DNA of 46,645 nucleotides from RUG563 sp964549135 (GCA_964549135.1 CAZJUJ010000014.1:1-46645), one strand, 5' to 3'; positions 36,166 through 45,053 are shown, counted from the first letter of the stretch. Numbers and translations: made by a program. Notes: generated by a model from the sequence alone, not told the origin.

Positions 36166-37077
36166 CTATCCCTTTACAGAGCCCACCATCACGCCCTTGA
36201 CAAAATAGCGCTGAATGAAGGGATACACCATCAGCATCGGCGCGCTGACAATCAGCACCAGCGCATATTTCATCACGATGGCCAGGTTGGAGCGATTGGT
36301 CAATTCCTCAATAATATCGGCGCTTAAACCGCCGCCATTGGCAAGCGCATCCTCCAGCGCGGTTTCATTGGTAATCAGGATGCGGCGCAGCACCAGGCTC
36401 AGGGGCTGATATTCCACCTTGGTCAGATAAATCATGGCGTTGAAATAGCCGTTCCAATGCCCCACAGCATAATACAGGCACATGACCGCGATAATGGGGG
36501 CGGACAGGGGCAGCGCAATTTTGAAAAACAGGCCAAAATCCGTGCAGCCATCGATGCGCGCCGCCTCATACAGGCTTTCGGGAATGCTGTTGGCAAAATA
36601 GGTGCGGGTGACGATCATGTTATGGATGCTCAGGCCGCCGCTGACAATCATCACCAGCGGATTATTGACAAGCCCCAATTGCCGGAAGAGGATATAGGTG
36701 GGGATCATGCCGCCGCTGAAATACATGGTAATCAGGAAATACCAGGTAATGACGGTATGGCCGATGGTATGCTTGCGGCTCATAACGAAGGCGGTGGGGA
36801 TGGTCAGAAACAGATTGAAAAGCGTGCCAAAGACCGTGTAATAAATCGTATTGCGATAGCCAAGCCAGATCTGGCTGTTTTTCAGCACCGCCTCATAGGC
36901 CGTCAGCTGGAAGCCCACGGGCCAGAGGCCCAGTTTGCCCGTGGCCACGGCATTGAAATCCGAAAAGGAGGCAATCAGCGAATAATACAGCGGATAGATA
37001 AAGATCACCGTCAGGAGCAGCAGAATCAGGATATTGATCCCATCAAACAGGGAAATTCGCCGCCGCGCTTTCATCAT
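36166..37077 (-). CDS. Carbohydrate ABC transporter permease (YtcP-like)
   Basis: A 303-residue inner-membrane permease with about six helices, beginning INILILLLLTVIFIYPLYYS. It carries the cytoplasmic coupling loop in the EAA region (YEAARIDGCTDFGLFFKIALPLS), in which EAA-x3-G-x9-I-x-LP is intact. The C-terminal MLMVYPFIQRYFVKGVMVGSVKG is typical of the YtcP/CUT1 second permease. AAGGGGGAAG precedes two adjacent ATGs. It lies 14 bp after the LplB-like gene and 75 bp before the binding protein. Confidence 0.94.
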   Translation of the reverse strand: MMKARRRISLFDGINILILLLLTVIFIYPLYYSLIASFSDFNAVATGKLGLWPVGFQLTAYEAVLKNSQIWLGYRNTIYYTVFGTLFNLFLTIPTAFVMSRKHTIGHTVITWYFLITMYFSGGMIPTYILFRQLGLVNNPLVMIVSGGLSIHNMIVTRTYFANSIPESLYEAARIDGCTDFGLFFKIALPLSAPIIAVMCLYYAVGHWNGYFNAMIYLTKVEYQPLSLVLRRILITNETALEDALANGGGLSADIIEELTNRSNLAIVMKYALVLIVSAPMLMVYPFIQRYFVKGVMVGSVKG

Positions 37078-37091
37078 CGCTTCCCCCTTTC

Positions 37092-38018
37092 TTAGAACAG
37101 TCCCGTTTCGGAGACGGATTTCACAATGCGGTTTACAAACAACAGAATCAGAATATTGACGATATTATTGAAAAGACCAATGGCGGAGGAATAGCTGTAC
37201 TGGGCGTCAATCAGGCCGATATTATACACATAGGTGGAAATGACCTGAGATGCCTCGATATTCAGATCATTCTGCAGAAGGAAGATCTTGGAATAGCCCA
37301 CCGACAGAAGGCCGCCAGCACGCATGATAAAGGCAATGGCCACCGTGGGCAGAATGCCCGGCAGATTCACATACCGGATCACCTGCATGCGGTTGGCGCC
37401 GTCAATCCGGGCCGCCTCAATCAGCTCCACCGAGATATTGGCCAGGGCCGATACATACAGGATGGAATCCCAGCCCATATTCTGCCACATGCCCGACCAG
37501 ACATAGATGGATGAAAAATACTGCGGGAAGGAAATGAAGGAGGTTCTTTTGCCCCCCAGCAGCGCAATCAGATTATTGATGGGGCCATTGGCGCGATCCA
37601 GCATCATCAGCACCAGGGAGCAGACCACCACATCCGACATGAAATGCGGCGCATAGCTGACCATCTGCACGGTTTTTTTCAGCTTGACGGCCCGCACCTC
37701 ATTGAGCATCAGCGCCAGGATAATGGGCAGCGGGAAGGTGCAGAGGGAATAGAGCGTAATCGAAAGGGTATTGCGGAGCATCTTGATGAAATTGGGATGG
37801 GATACAAAGCGGAAAAAATGCTTGAGTCCCACCCAATCGCTGCCCGTGATCCCCCGGGAGGGGCGATAATCCCGAAAGGCAATCTGCACGCCATACATGG
37901 GCGCATATTCGAAAATCGCGATATAGATGATCGCCGGAAGCAGCAGCACATACATCCGCCAATTATCCGCAATGGCTCTGCGGAGGCTGCGCCCGGCCCT
38001 GACCCAGAAATTCGGCAT
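37092..38018 (-). CDS. ABC transporter permease (LplB-like)
   Basis: The start at 38018 (GAAGGGGG eleven bases ahead) gives 308 residues. Six or so helices follow WRMYVLLLPAIIYIAIFEYAPMYG, which is the usual LplB opening with FRDYRPSRGI and GLKHFFRFV. The EAA loop is ELIEAARIDGANRMQVIRYV, leading to NLPGILP. It pairs with the next gene to form a heterodimeric carbohydrate importer of the CUT1 group. It follows the membrane AraC regulator by 168 bp; this gap is AT-rich but I could not settle on a promoter. Confidence 0.94.
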   Translation of the reverse strand: MPNFWVRAGRSLRRAIADNWRMYVLLLPAIIYIAIFEYAPMYGVQIAFRDYRPSRGITGSDWVGLKHFFRFVSHPNFIKMLRNTLSITLYSLCTFPLPIILALMLNEVRAVKLKKTVQMVSYAPHFMSDVVVCSLVLMMLDRANGPINNLIALLGGKRTSFISFPQYFSSIYVWSGMWQNMGWDSILYVSALANISVELIEAARIDGANRMQVIRYVNLPGILPTVAIAFIMRAGGLLSVGYSKIFLLQNDLNIEASQVISTYVYNIGLIDAQYSYSSAIGLFNNIVNILILLFVNRIVKSVSETGLF

Positions 38019-38186
38019 GTGGATCGATCCCCCTTCGGCATGCTGCGGGCCTGTTTTCCCGCAATCGCTGCCTCCATTTTGCACGATGGAAAGGATGATT
38101 TCAATCGTTAAAATGTCGGAAACGATATAAAAAAGGCTGAAATATACTGTTTTTGCCCGTTTTTCAGGGAAAAAGGGCGCGCTCCC

Positions 38187-40232
38187 TCATCGGAATTGGG
38201 TGGGCGTGCAGCCCGTAATCTCCTTGAATTTCTTGATGAGATTGGATACGCTTCGATAGCCCACCTGCTCGGCAATCTCGTTGACCGTCATTTCCGGATG
38301 GGAAAGCAAAAGATGCTTGACCTGCTCGATCCTCAGATTGGTCAGATATTCCTTAAAGGCAGCGCCCGTTTCCTTCTTGATCATGGTGCTGATGTAATCC
38401 TCGCTCAGGCCGAATTTATCCGATATCTGCCCCAGGCTCAGATCGGGATCATAGACATTGGCCACCACATATTCCACAATGGCGTGGGAGATGCGCTGGC
38501 TGCTCTGCTCGCTCTGGCAGGGGGGCATGGCATCCGCCGCCGCGCTCAGAAGGATGCTTAACTCGCTGGCAAAGGTATCCGCATCGGGCAGAAGATGCAG
38601 CGTCTGCAGCGTTTTCATATCGATATTCTGCAGGCTCTGCTTTTCCATGGCGTTGCGAAGCTCAAACAGAAAGCCGTGTATTTCCTGCTTCAGCTCATCC
38701 GTATTCCGCGTTTTTTCCTTGAGCATGGCCGCAAGCAGGGCGCATTCCTCCGCAATGCCCTGGGCATTCCGCGCCCGGACACAGCCGGACAGCCGATGGG
38801 CACTGCGCTCCAGCCCGGAAGCCCACGTCTTGCCCTCCAGATATTCATAACTTCGCGCCGTCAGCGCCTGCATATAGGAGATGGGCAGCAGCTTGGGCGA
38901 TTCAAAGATTTCGCCCCCATGAATGATGGCCTCCGGCCTGTTCAGGCGCTGGCGCAGCATGGCAATCAGCCAGGGCACGGTAATCGTGCTGTCAAAATCC
39001 GCCAGCACGGCGATATTCCGATCATCCGCAATATAGGCGGCATAGAGATGATAATGGGCGTCCTCCGCGCTTTCCAATTGCCGCATGATCGCCCAGGCCT
39101 CCCCTTCCGGGCAAAACGCCGCATCCAATAGCAGCACGCTGCAGCGCCCCCGCTCAAAGGAAATATGAAAACTTTGCCATTTTGAGAGCATTTCTTCGCT
39201 GCAATACCCCCGAAGAATGGAAACCAGCAGGGTATTGCGCATCTGCTCCAGCGATTGATTGCTGATTTCCTCCATCTGGCTGAGAATCGTTTCCAGCTGA
39301 TGGATTTCATCAATCGCATCCCGTCCGCCGGGACGATAATGGCGGATCAGCCGCCAGAGCGGATGCAGGCTGAGATAGGAAAGGGCATAGGCCGCCAGCA
39401 GCACGGCGGCCAGCCCGCCCAGGATCGAAAAGGCCTGCCGCCAGGGCCGCTGCGTATAGGCCCGCAGCACGCCGGAATAATCCAATACCGCATGAATCTG
39501 CACCCGCCCATTGGCGGAAGCCGCGCTCAATACCGATTCCTTGCCCGTTTCGCCGGAAAAGCCCACCATTTCGGTATCGCTGATCAATACGCGCATATCC
39601 TGATAGCGCCCCGTACCGGCATGATGAATGCGCTGCATGATCTGATTGGGGGTGAGAATAAAGCAAAGCACCGCCCGCCCCGCCGCATCCCCGCCATTGG
39701 AAAAGCGGATGGGAAACACGGCCAGGAAGCGCTGCTGAAACTGGCGGATCATGGGCTGCTGCGCCAGGAGCAATTCCTCGCCCAGCGCCAGGGCCTCCCC
39801 CTGGGAAATCTGCAGCACGGAGGGGGCATAATACTCAAAATAGGCGCTGCTGCCGCTGCTGGTAAAAATGCGCCTTTCGCCGGGATACATGAGAAAATAC
39901 TGCTTGCTCAGGGCGGAATAATTCACAAAATATGGAAAGGAACGCAGCAATTCAATATCCTTATAGCGGCTGGTCGCCAGAAAGGAGGGCTGATAATTGG
40001 GATCGATGCTGATCATGATCGAAAGATCCATCAGCGCCTGATACTGATCCTCCAGATCATCGGCCATGATGGTCATATTCTCCAGCGCATTTTCCCGCTC
40101 GGCCTGCACCAGCTGATCCATGGAATGGCGCAGCATCAGCACCGATACCGCGCCCGATGCCAGCGCCAGCGCCAGAAAATAGAGAATGGTATATCGATAA
40201 AACCTTGGTGAGCGCTTGGTTTTGCGCAGCAT
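38187..40232 (-). CDS. Membrane-anchored AraC-family regulator
   Basis: The start at 40232 is preferred to a GTG at 40244 that abuts AAGGGG; 681 residues. One transmembrane helix comes first (YTILYFLALALASGAVSVLM), then an extracytoplasmic sensor of about 230 residues. A second helix follows (AFSILGGLAAVLLAAYALSY), then a linker region, and a C-terminal AraC domain (about 590-681) with LSLGQISDKFGLSEDYISTM and MTVNEIAEQVGYRSVSNLIK ending in TGCTPTQFR. Such one-protein sensors sit beside LplB/YtcP transporters and activate them in response to external sugars. The transporter genes run on in the same direction. There is no separate histidine kinase. Confidence 0.93.
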   Translation of the reverse strand: MLRKTKRSPRFYRYTILYFLALALASGAVSVLMLRHSMDQLVQAERENALENMTIMADDLEDQYQALMDLSIMISIDPNYQPSFLATSRYKDIELLRSFPYFVNYSALSKQYFLMYPGERRIFTSSGSSAYFEYYAPSVLQISQGEALALGEELLLAQQPMIRQFQQRFLAVFPIRFSNGGDAAGRAVLCFILTPNQIMQRIHHAGTGRYQDMRVLISDTEMVGFSGETGKESVLSAASANGRVQIHAVLDYSGVLRAYTQRPWRQAFSILGGLAAVLLAAYALSYLSLHPLWRLIRHYRPGGRDAIDEIHQLETILSQMEEISNQSLEQMRNTLLVSILRGYCSEEMLSKWQSFHISFERGRCSVLLLDAAFCPEGEAWAIMRQLESAEDAHYHLYAAYIADDRNIAVLADFDSTITVPWLIAMLRQRLNRPEAIIHGGEIFESPKLLPISYMQALTARSYEYLEGKTWASGLERSAHRLSGCVRARNAQGIAEECALLAAMLKEKTRNTDELKQEIHGFLFELRNAMEKQSLQNIDMKTLQTLHLLPDADTFASELSILLSAAADAMPPCQSEQSSQRISHAIVEYVVANVYDPDLSLGQISDKFGLSEDYISTMIKKETGAAFKEYLTNLRIEQVKHLLLSHPEMTVNEIAEQVGYRSVSNLIKKFKEITGCTPTQFR

Positions 40233-40329
40233 GGTGTTTTTCACCCCTTGCGTCTGTTTTTGATCCGGGAAGTATCACCATCTGTATTCACAAATATGAT
40301 CATTTCTCCAATTCCTTTTACGGCAATTT

Positions 40330-40359
40330 ATTATAGACTCCGGTTTCCTTTGATTTCAA
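40330..40359 (-). promoter_or_regulatory. Promoter for the membrane AraC regulator
   Basis: On the minus strand TTGAAA (40359-40354), 18 bp, TATAAT (40335-40330). The leader would be about 90 nt. The 332-bp gap 40233-40564 holds this promoter and the divergent one at 40480-40508; I see no other feature there. Confidence 0.78.
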
Positions 40360-40479
40360 TATCTAAAACCGGGAATTGAATGCGCAAATTCCCGACAGGC
40401 AAGGCCCTTTTCCCTCCTGCTTCCGCCCCCGCCGCTGTTTTTGCGCTGTTTTTTCAATTTTGCCCCCGCATAGGAATTC

Positions 40480-40508
40480 TTGTCACTCTCTGGGAAAAAT
40501 GCTATAAT
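40480..40508 (+). promoter_or_regulatory. Promoter for the HARP/IbrA/IbrB-type operon
   Basis: TTGTCA (40480-40485), 17 bp, TATAAT (40503-40508), with TGC just before the -10 box. The start of transcription would be near 40515, 50 nt before the first ATG. It is a strong housekeeping-type promoter, so the operon is probably expressed in growing cells. Confidence 0.88.
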
Positions 40509-40564
40509 AGAATCGTCCCGATTTACGAGAAAAAGCCGTTAAAGCCGATAATGAGGATTGCATC

Positions 40565-41569
40565 ATGAACTGGCTGCAAAAATGCGGGGTCTGGCTGGCA
40601 TGCCGCGGCGCCGGAAGGCGGGCCGGGGAAGCAGAGGGCGATTGGCCGCCGGAAAAGGCGGATTTTGTGCGGCAGTATCCTGCCGTGCTTTCCATATGCC
40701 ATCGTCTTTCCGCCCAGATTTCTCTGCCGCCCCAGCGGCTGGCCCTGCGCTATATGGTCTCCGTTCTGGAGCAGGAAGAGGAGGAAAGCTGGTGGCGGGA
40801 AAACGGCGTTTATCTCACCCAGCCCTGGTTTATCTATGAATTCTGCCGCCGGCATCAGTTGCTCAGCGCCGCCGCGCTGCCGCCCCGGCCGCCGCTGATG
40901 ATCCTTTGGCCCCAGGGGCAGGAAAACGCCCCCGTTCTTTCTCTCCGTCTGGAGCGGGCGCTGCATACGCCCCGGGAGGGCACGCTTTTTCTGGAGGGCG
41001 TCCTGGAAAAGGAGCAGGAGGAAATGCTCCGGGAAGCGGGCTTTCAGGAAACGGAGGGGCAATGGCGCCGGGAAATTGACGAATGCGCCGGGTCCCTTCT
41101 GGATCGGGGGGCGGAAATCGGGGCGCGGCTATTGGAAGCGGGGGCCGCTCTCCAGCTTGAGGAGGAGCGGCTGAAGGAAAAGATTCTGGCCCATGATTTT
41201 GAAGCGGAGCATCGCTACTGGGTGATCGCCGCGGCCCAGGAAAACGAGCTATTGCTGCGCTATCCCTATGATACGGCGCTGAACCGCTATGTGCGTCTGG
41301 CTGGGGGCAGATGGAATGGCAGGGAAATGCGCTTTCCCATCCGCGCCGCAGACAGGCTGGAGGAAATCATCCACCTCTATCCTTTCCGCTGCACCCGGGC
41401 GGCGCAGCAGCGGCTGGATGCCTGGCAGCGCGCCCTGGCCCAGGCCACGATCTATCGCCAGCGGCCCTGGAAGCAGCGCTATCCCACCGCCGCGCCGGAG
41501 GATATGTTTCACAGCCTGCTCAGAAGCGAGCGGCCGGTACTGGATGATTTATTGGACTGCGATGAATGA
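40565..41569 (+). CDS. HARP-domain-like protein, possible partner of the SNF2-like protein
   Basis: A 334-residue cytoplasmic protein, start preceded by GAGGA eight bases away. The first 150 residues match nothing I know. A helical segment (about 170-210) leads to YWVIAAAQENELLLRYPYD and LAGGRWNGREMRFPI at about 215-265. These resemble the HARP domain of SMARCAL1-type annealing helicases and the similar region ahead of phage SNF2 helicases (a YD/YN pair, GRRW, then W-x-FP), but the usual Trp before FP is Met. A C-terminal tail of about 60 residues follows. It overlaps the next gene by 8 bp. HARP and SNF2 domains are normally in one chain, so the split is notable. Homology is inferred by eye. 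Confidence 0.55.
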   Translation: MNWLQKCGVWLACRGAGRRAGEAEGDWPPEKADFVRQYPAVLSICHRLSAQISLPPQRLALRYMVSVLEQEEEESWWRENGVYLTQPWFIYEFCRRHQLLSAAALPPRPPLMILWPQGQENAPVLSLRLERALHTPREGTLFLEGVLEKEQEEMLREAGFQETEGQWRREIDECAGSLLDRGAEIGARLLEAGAALQLEEERLKEKILAHDFEAEHRYWVIAAAQENELLLRYPYDTALNRYVRLAGGRWNGREMRFPIRAADRLEEIIHLYPFRCTRAAQQRLDAWQRALAQATIYRQRPWKQRYPTAAPEDMFHSLLRSERPVLDDLLDCDE

Positions 41570-42836
41570 TGCCCTTCATCCCCTGCAATGGCAGGCCTTC
41601 AATAAGCTCAAGGGGCTGCGGGTGGGCGCATTATACATGGATCGCCAGGATGGCAAAATGCGCACGGTGGCCCAGCTGATCCGCTATCGGCTGGAAAAGA
41701 ACAAAATCGACGGCGTGCTATGGCTGGCCACGCATCGCCGCCTGCCCCTGCTACAGGCGGGCATCCAGCGGTATCTGCCCGCCTATTCCTGCCGCATCTT
41801 CCTTTCAGGCATCGAATGCCTCTCCCATGCGCTGGATAAATTCGAGGCGCTGATGGCGCTGGCAGGGAAAAGCCGGATGATGCTGATCATCGATAACGGG
41901 CTGCTGATCAAAAATATCCGCGCCCTGCGCACGCAGCGGGTCATCGCCCTGAGCCAGCGCTGCCCCTATCGGCTGCTGATCAGCGATCTGCCCTTTTCCT
42001 GCCATGCCGCCGATATTTTCGCCCAATGGTATGCCCTGGACTGGCGGATTCTGGGCTATCGCAGCTATTGGGGCTTCTGCCTCAATCATATGCAGGATGG
42101 AAAGCGGGGCCTGCGCAATACCGATTATCTGGCCCGTGCCATCGCCCCCTACTGCGTTCAGGTGCAGCGGGAGGAAATCCAGGCCGCCGCCGGGCGCAGG
42201 GAATATGTATGGAAATTTTCGCTGCCCCCCGCAGCCGTGGCGGAATACAAAAGCGTCATGCAGCGGTTTCTGGTAAACGGCCTCTACAGCAATACCGGGG
42301 TGTATCAATTGCTCCAGGCCTGCCAGCATGTGATCTGCGGGCGGCGGGTGCTGCAGGATTATCCCCTGATCACGGCGCCCCTCTACGCCGCCCCGGCGGA
42401 GGATCCCCGGCTGCAGGCGCTTCTGGAGGTGCTGCCCCATTTCCCGGAGCAAAGAATCCTGATCCTCTGCCGCTATCATTACGAAATGGAGGCCATTTTT
42501 GCTGCCCTTTCCCGGCGCTTTGGGCCGGAGCAGGTTTCCCGCTATCCCTTTTCGGCGCGGGAGCAGCCGCGCCGGCTGATGCTGATGAATGTATTTACGG
42601 ATGAAAGGGAAAACGCCCGGCTGAAGGCCCAGGTAATAATCTATTACAGCAACGAATGGAATTGGCGCAAGCGCCAGGAAAAGGAGCGCCAATGCCAGAA
42701 TGCCCTGGGCAGCGGCACGCTGCAGATCGTCAGCCTGGCCGCTGCGGATACCGTGGATATCCTGATTCTCAGAAGCATCTGGAAAAAGGAAAGCCTGATC
42801 AATCAGCTTCGGAAGGAGCTGATGAAGAACACCTGA
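41562..42836 (+). CDS. SNF2-like helicase homologue with altered ATPase motifs
   Basis: The ATG at 41562 overlaps the previous gene; 424 residues. The frame of an SF2/SNF2 helicase is clear: LHPLQWQAF, ALYMDRQDGKMRTVAQLI (motif I), LWLATHRRL, LIIDNGLLIKNIRALRTQRV (motif II region), YRLLISDLPFSCHAADIFAQ (motif III region), ILGYRSYWGFCLNH, then RILILCRYHYEMEAI and IIYYSNEWNWRKRQEKERQC (motif VI region). Key residues differ. The usual MGxGKT is RQDGKM, DExH is DNGL, the TGTP site is SDLP, and RxHRxGQ is RQCQNAL. ATP hydrolysis is therefore unlikely. It is probably a structural pseudo-helicase. No frameshift or stop is present. Confidence 0.8.
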   Translation: MNDALHPLQWQAFNKLKGLRVGALYMDRQDGKMRTVAQLIRYRLEKNKIDGVLWLATHRRLPLLQAGIQRYLPAYSCRIFLSGIECLSHALDKFEALMALAGKSRMMLIIDNGLLIKNIRALRTQRVIALSQRCPYRLLISDLPFSCHAADIFAQWYALDWRILGYRSYWGFCLNHMQDGKRGLRNTDYLARAIAPYCVQVQREEIQAAAGRREYVWKFSLPPAAVAEYKSVMQRFLVNGLYSNTGVYQLLQACQHVICGRRVLQDYPLITAPLYAAPAEDPRLQALLEVLPHFPEQRILILCRYHYEMEAIFAALSRRFGPEQVSRYPFSAREQPRRLMLMNVFTDERENARLKAQVIIYYSNEWNWRKRQEKERQCQNALGSGTLQIVSLAAADTVDILILRSIWKKESLINQLRKELMKNT

Positions 42837-42854
42837 AAAAAGCAGGAGAAAAGC

Positions 42855-44156
42855 ATGGCCAAGATCTATACCCAGGAGGATGTACTGACCGCCGCGCTCA
42901 AGCGGCTGCGCATCATATTTGCGCAGTTTGATCATGTCTATTTTTCCGTTTCCGGCGGAAAGGACAGCAGCGTCATGGTGCAATTGGCGGAAAAAATCGC
43001 CGCCGAAATGAACCGCACCTATGATGTGCTTTTTATCGATATGGAGGCCCAGTACGCCCGCACCATCGCCCATATCGAGGTGCTGAAAAGGCTGCCGCAT
43101 ATCGGGCGCTTTTATCATGTGGCGCTGCCGCTGGCCCTGCGCAATGCCGTTTCCATGCTGCAGCCCAAATGGATCTGCTGGGATGAAAAGCAAAGGGATT
43201 TATGGGTGCGTCCCCTGCCCGAGGATGCCATCACCCTGCAGAATTGCCCCTTTCCCTTTTTCCGCCCCGGCGAGGAATTTGAGGAATTCATTTACGAATT
43301 TGCCGCCTGGTATCAGCAGCAGCATCAGGGCAGAATCGCCTGCGGGGTGGGCATCCGGGCGGATGAAAGCCTGAATCGCTTTCAGACCATCGCCTTTTAT
43401 GAGCGCAAGGAGCAATGGCAGGATCTGCACTGGACCACCCGCATCATCCCCGACGGCTACAATTTCTATCCCATTTACGATTGGCGGGTGGAGGATATCT
43501 GGGGCGCGGTAAGCCAGCTTGATCTGAAATTCAATGAGATATACGAGCTGATGTACAAAAACGGCCTGAGCATCTATCAGCAGCGGCTCTGCCAGCCCTA
43601 CGGGGATGATCAGCGCAACGGCCTGGATCAATTCCGCGCCCTGGAGGCCGAAACCTGGGAAAAGGTGCTGCATCGGGTTAACGGCGTGAATTTCGGCAAT
43701 ATCTACTGCCGCACCACCGCCCTTGGCAACATCAAATCCTTCAAGCCCGATTTTATGGATTGGGAGCAGTATACCGTTTTTCTGCTGGAAAGCATCGGGC
43801 TCTACAATCGGGCGCTGATGCTGCATTACTACGGCAAAATCAAAAAATTCATCCGCTGGTATGAAAAGCATGAGGGCATTTCCATCAGCGATATTCCCGG
43901 CGAGGCGGATAAAAAGCTGGAGCAGCAGAAAAAGGCCATCAGCTGGCGGCGCATCGCCCGGGCCATTGAAAAAAATGATTTCTACATGAAGCGGCTCTCC
44001 TTTTCCCAGACCAAATCGGATGAGCGCAAGCTGGAAACCTTCGTGCGCACCTGGAGCAATTTCCTCTCCCCCGATACGCAAACGCTGGATAAGGATCTGC
44101 GGCGCTTCATCGAAAGGAATGAATTGGATGCAAATCATCAGACGGACGCGATCTGA
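42855..44156 (+). CDS. IbrA-like PP-loop protein (PAPS reductase family, DUF3440)
   Basis: The 433-residue cytoplasmic protein has the PP-loop SVSGGKDSSVM at 31-41, close to the sulfate adenylyl/PAPS reductase family. It also has IDMEAQYARTIAHIE, a conserved middle (PKWICWDEKQRDLWVRPLP), GIRADESLNRFQTI and YPIYDWRVEDIWGAV, all typical of IbrA/DUF3440. The C-terminal third is helical. IbrA was described with IbrB as an activator of Ig-binding protein genes in E. coli; DndC, of DNA phosphorothioation, is a distant relative. The reaction here is unknown. AGGAG precedes the ATG. It overlaps the next gene by 29 bp. Confidence 0.9.
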   Translation: MAKIYTQEDVLTAALKRLRIIFAQFDHVYFSVSGGKDSSVMVQLAEKIAAEMNRTYDVLFIDMEAQYARTIAHIEVLKRLPHIGRFYHVALPLALRNAVSMLQPKWICWDEKQRDLWVRPLPEDAITLQNCPFPFFRPGEEFEEFIYEFAAWYQQQHQGRIACGVGIRADESLNRFQTIAFYERKEQWQDLHWTTRIIPDGYNFYPIYDWRVEDIWGAVSQLDLKFNEIYELMYKNGLSIYQQRLCQPYGDDQRNGLDQFRALEAETWEKVLHRVNGVNFGNIYCRTTALGNIKSFKPDFMDWEQYTVFLLESIGLYNRALMLHYYGKIKKFIRWYEKHEGISISDIPGEADKKLEQQKKAISWRRIARAIEKNDFYMKRLSFSQTKSDERKLETFVRTWSNFLSPDTQTLDKDLRRFIERNELDANHQTDAI

Positions 44157-44481
44157 CCCCGATTTTTATCAGCTGCTGGGGCCTGTCTTTGGCTCCCGGA
44201 AAATCGAAAGGGAAACCCGGGATCGCTTTTACGATGACCCGGGCAAAATCTGGTTTCTTTTGCCCGATCTGGGGGCGGCATCCCTGCTGGATGGGGTGAT
44301 CAAGAATTTCTGGGCGGCCAATGACGAGGCGGCGGAAGGGCTGCTCCTATCCATATTGGCCGAATCCGCGGCGGCGCGGGGCATTGTGCCCCAGGCCTAC
44401 CGGGAGGCATTTGAAAAAATGGGCTTCCGCATCCGGCCCTACCAGAAAAATTTTCTGGAGGTCAGCCATGAAAAAGATTGA
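44128..44481 (+). CDS. Short GNAT-like protein of IbrA/IbrB operons
   Basis: The 117-residue protein starts inside the IbrA-like gene (AAAGGAA eight bases ahead). It keeps the opening of a family of GNAT proteins found, as I recall, near IbrA genes: DPDFYQLLGPVFGSRKIERE, then YDDPGKIWFLL, and a closing FEKMGFRIRPYQKNFLEVSHE. At 117 residues it is shorter than the usual 140-160. The acetyl-CoA-binding segment (R/Q-x2-G-x-G/A) is not visible; the place is taken by NDEAAEGLLLSIL. It may be inactive as an acetyltransferase. Its stop overlaps the next gene by 14 bp. Confidence 0.6.
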   Translation: MQIIRRTRSDPDFYQLLGPVFGSRKIERETRDRFYDDPGKIWFLLPDLGAASLLDGVIKNFWAANDEAAEGLLLSILAESAAARGIVPQAYREAFEKMGFRIRPYQKNFLEVSHEKD

Positions 44482-45052
44482 TTTTCCCGTGCTGAATGTG
44501 AAAATGGTGCCCCTTCACAAGGTCGTCGCCAATGATTACAATCCCAATCGCATGGCTGGGCCGGAAATGAATCTTCTGCGCATTTCCATTGAGGAGGATG
44601 GCTATACCCAGCCCATCGTCACCTATTATGACGCGCAGCAGGATCGCTATGAGGTGGTGGATGGCTTCCATCGCTATCTGTGCGCCCGGGAATTTTTCCA
44701 TCTGGAGGAAATCCCCGTGGTGGTGATCGATAAGCCGCTGGATCAGCGCATCGCCAGCACCATCCGCCATAACCGCGCCCGGGGCACCCATCAGATCGTG
44801 GATATGTCCCAGATCGTGCTTTCCCTGACGCAGAAGGGCTGGGATGATCAGCGGATCTGCAAATATCTGGGGATGGAATTGGATGAGGTCATCCGCCTCA
44901 AGCAGATTACAGGCCTCAAGGAGGCCTTTGCCCAGCATGTCTTCTCCAAATCCTGGGTAGAATTTGAACGCCGCCTGGAGGAGGAAGAGAAGGAAGCCGC
45001 CCCTGAAGACCATCAGGAAAGCCCGCCCCCAGGCGCGGAAGAGGAAGAATAG
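44468..45052 (+). CDS. IbrB-like ParB/Srx-fold protein
   Basis: The 194-residue protein has the ParB N-terminal fold: VPLHKVVANDYNPNRM, LLRISIEEDGYTQPIV and VVDGFHRYLCA (near 62-73), the last being the conserved nucleotide-contact GxHR region. Then come NRARGTHQIVDMSQIVLSL and a helix-turn-helix-like part (DDQRICKYLGMELDEVIRLK). This is the IbrB order. ParB-fold proteins bind CTP or ATP, and some relatives nick DNA. The tail is acidic and of low complexity (EEEEKEAAPEDHQES). In E. coli IbrB works with IbrA. The start overlaps the GNAT-like gene by 14 bp, and the next ATG is one base past its stop. Confidence 0.9.
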   Translation: MKKIDFPVLNVKMVPLHKVVANDYNPNRMAGPEMNLLRISIEEDGYTQPIVTYYDAQQDRYEVVDGFHRYLCAREFFHLEEIPVVVIDKPLDQRIASTIRHNRARGTHQIVDMSQIVLSLTQKGWDDQRICKYLGMELDEVIRLKQITGLKEAFAQHVFSKSWVEFERRLEEEEKEAAPEDHQESPPPGAEEEE

Positions 45053-45053
45053 C

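Noticed and set aside
41289..41561. N-terminal extension of the SNF2-like gene
   Set aside because: The frame is open upstream, but it overlaps the HARP-like gene in another frame, is Ser/Arg/Pro-rich, and the family-like sequence begins at the ATG at 41562.
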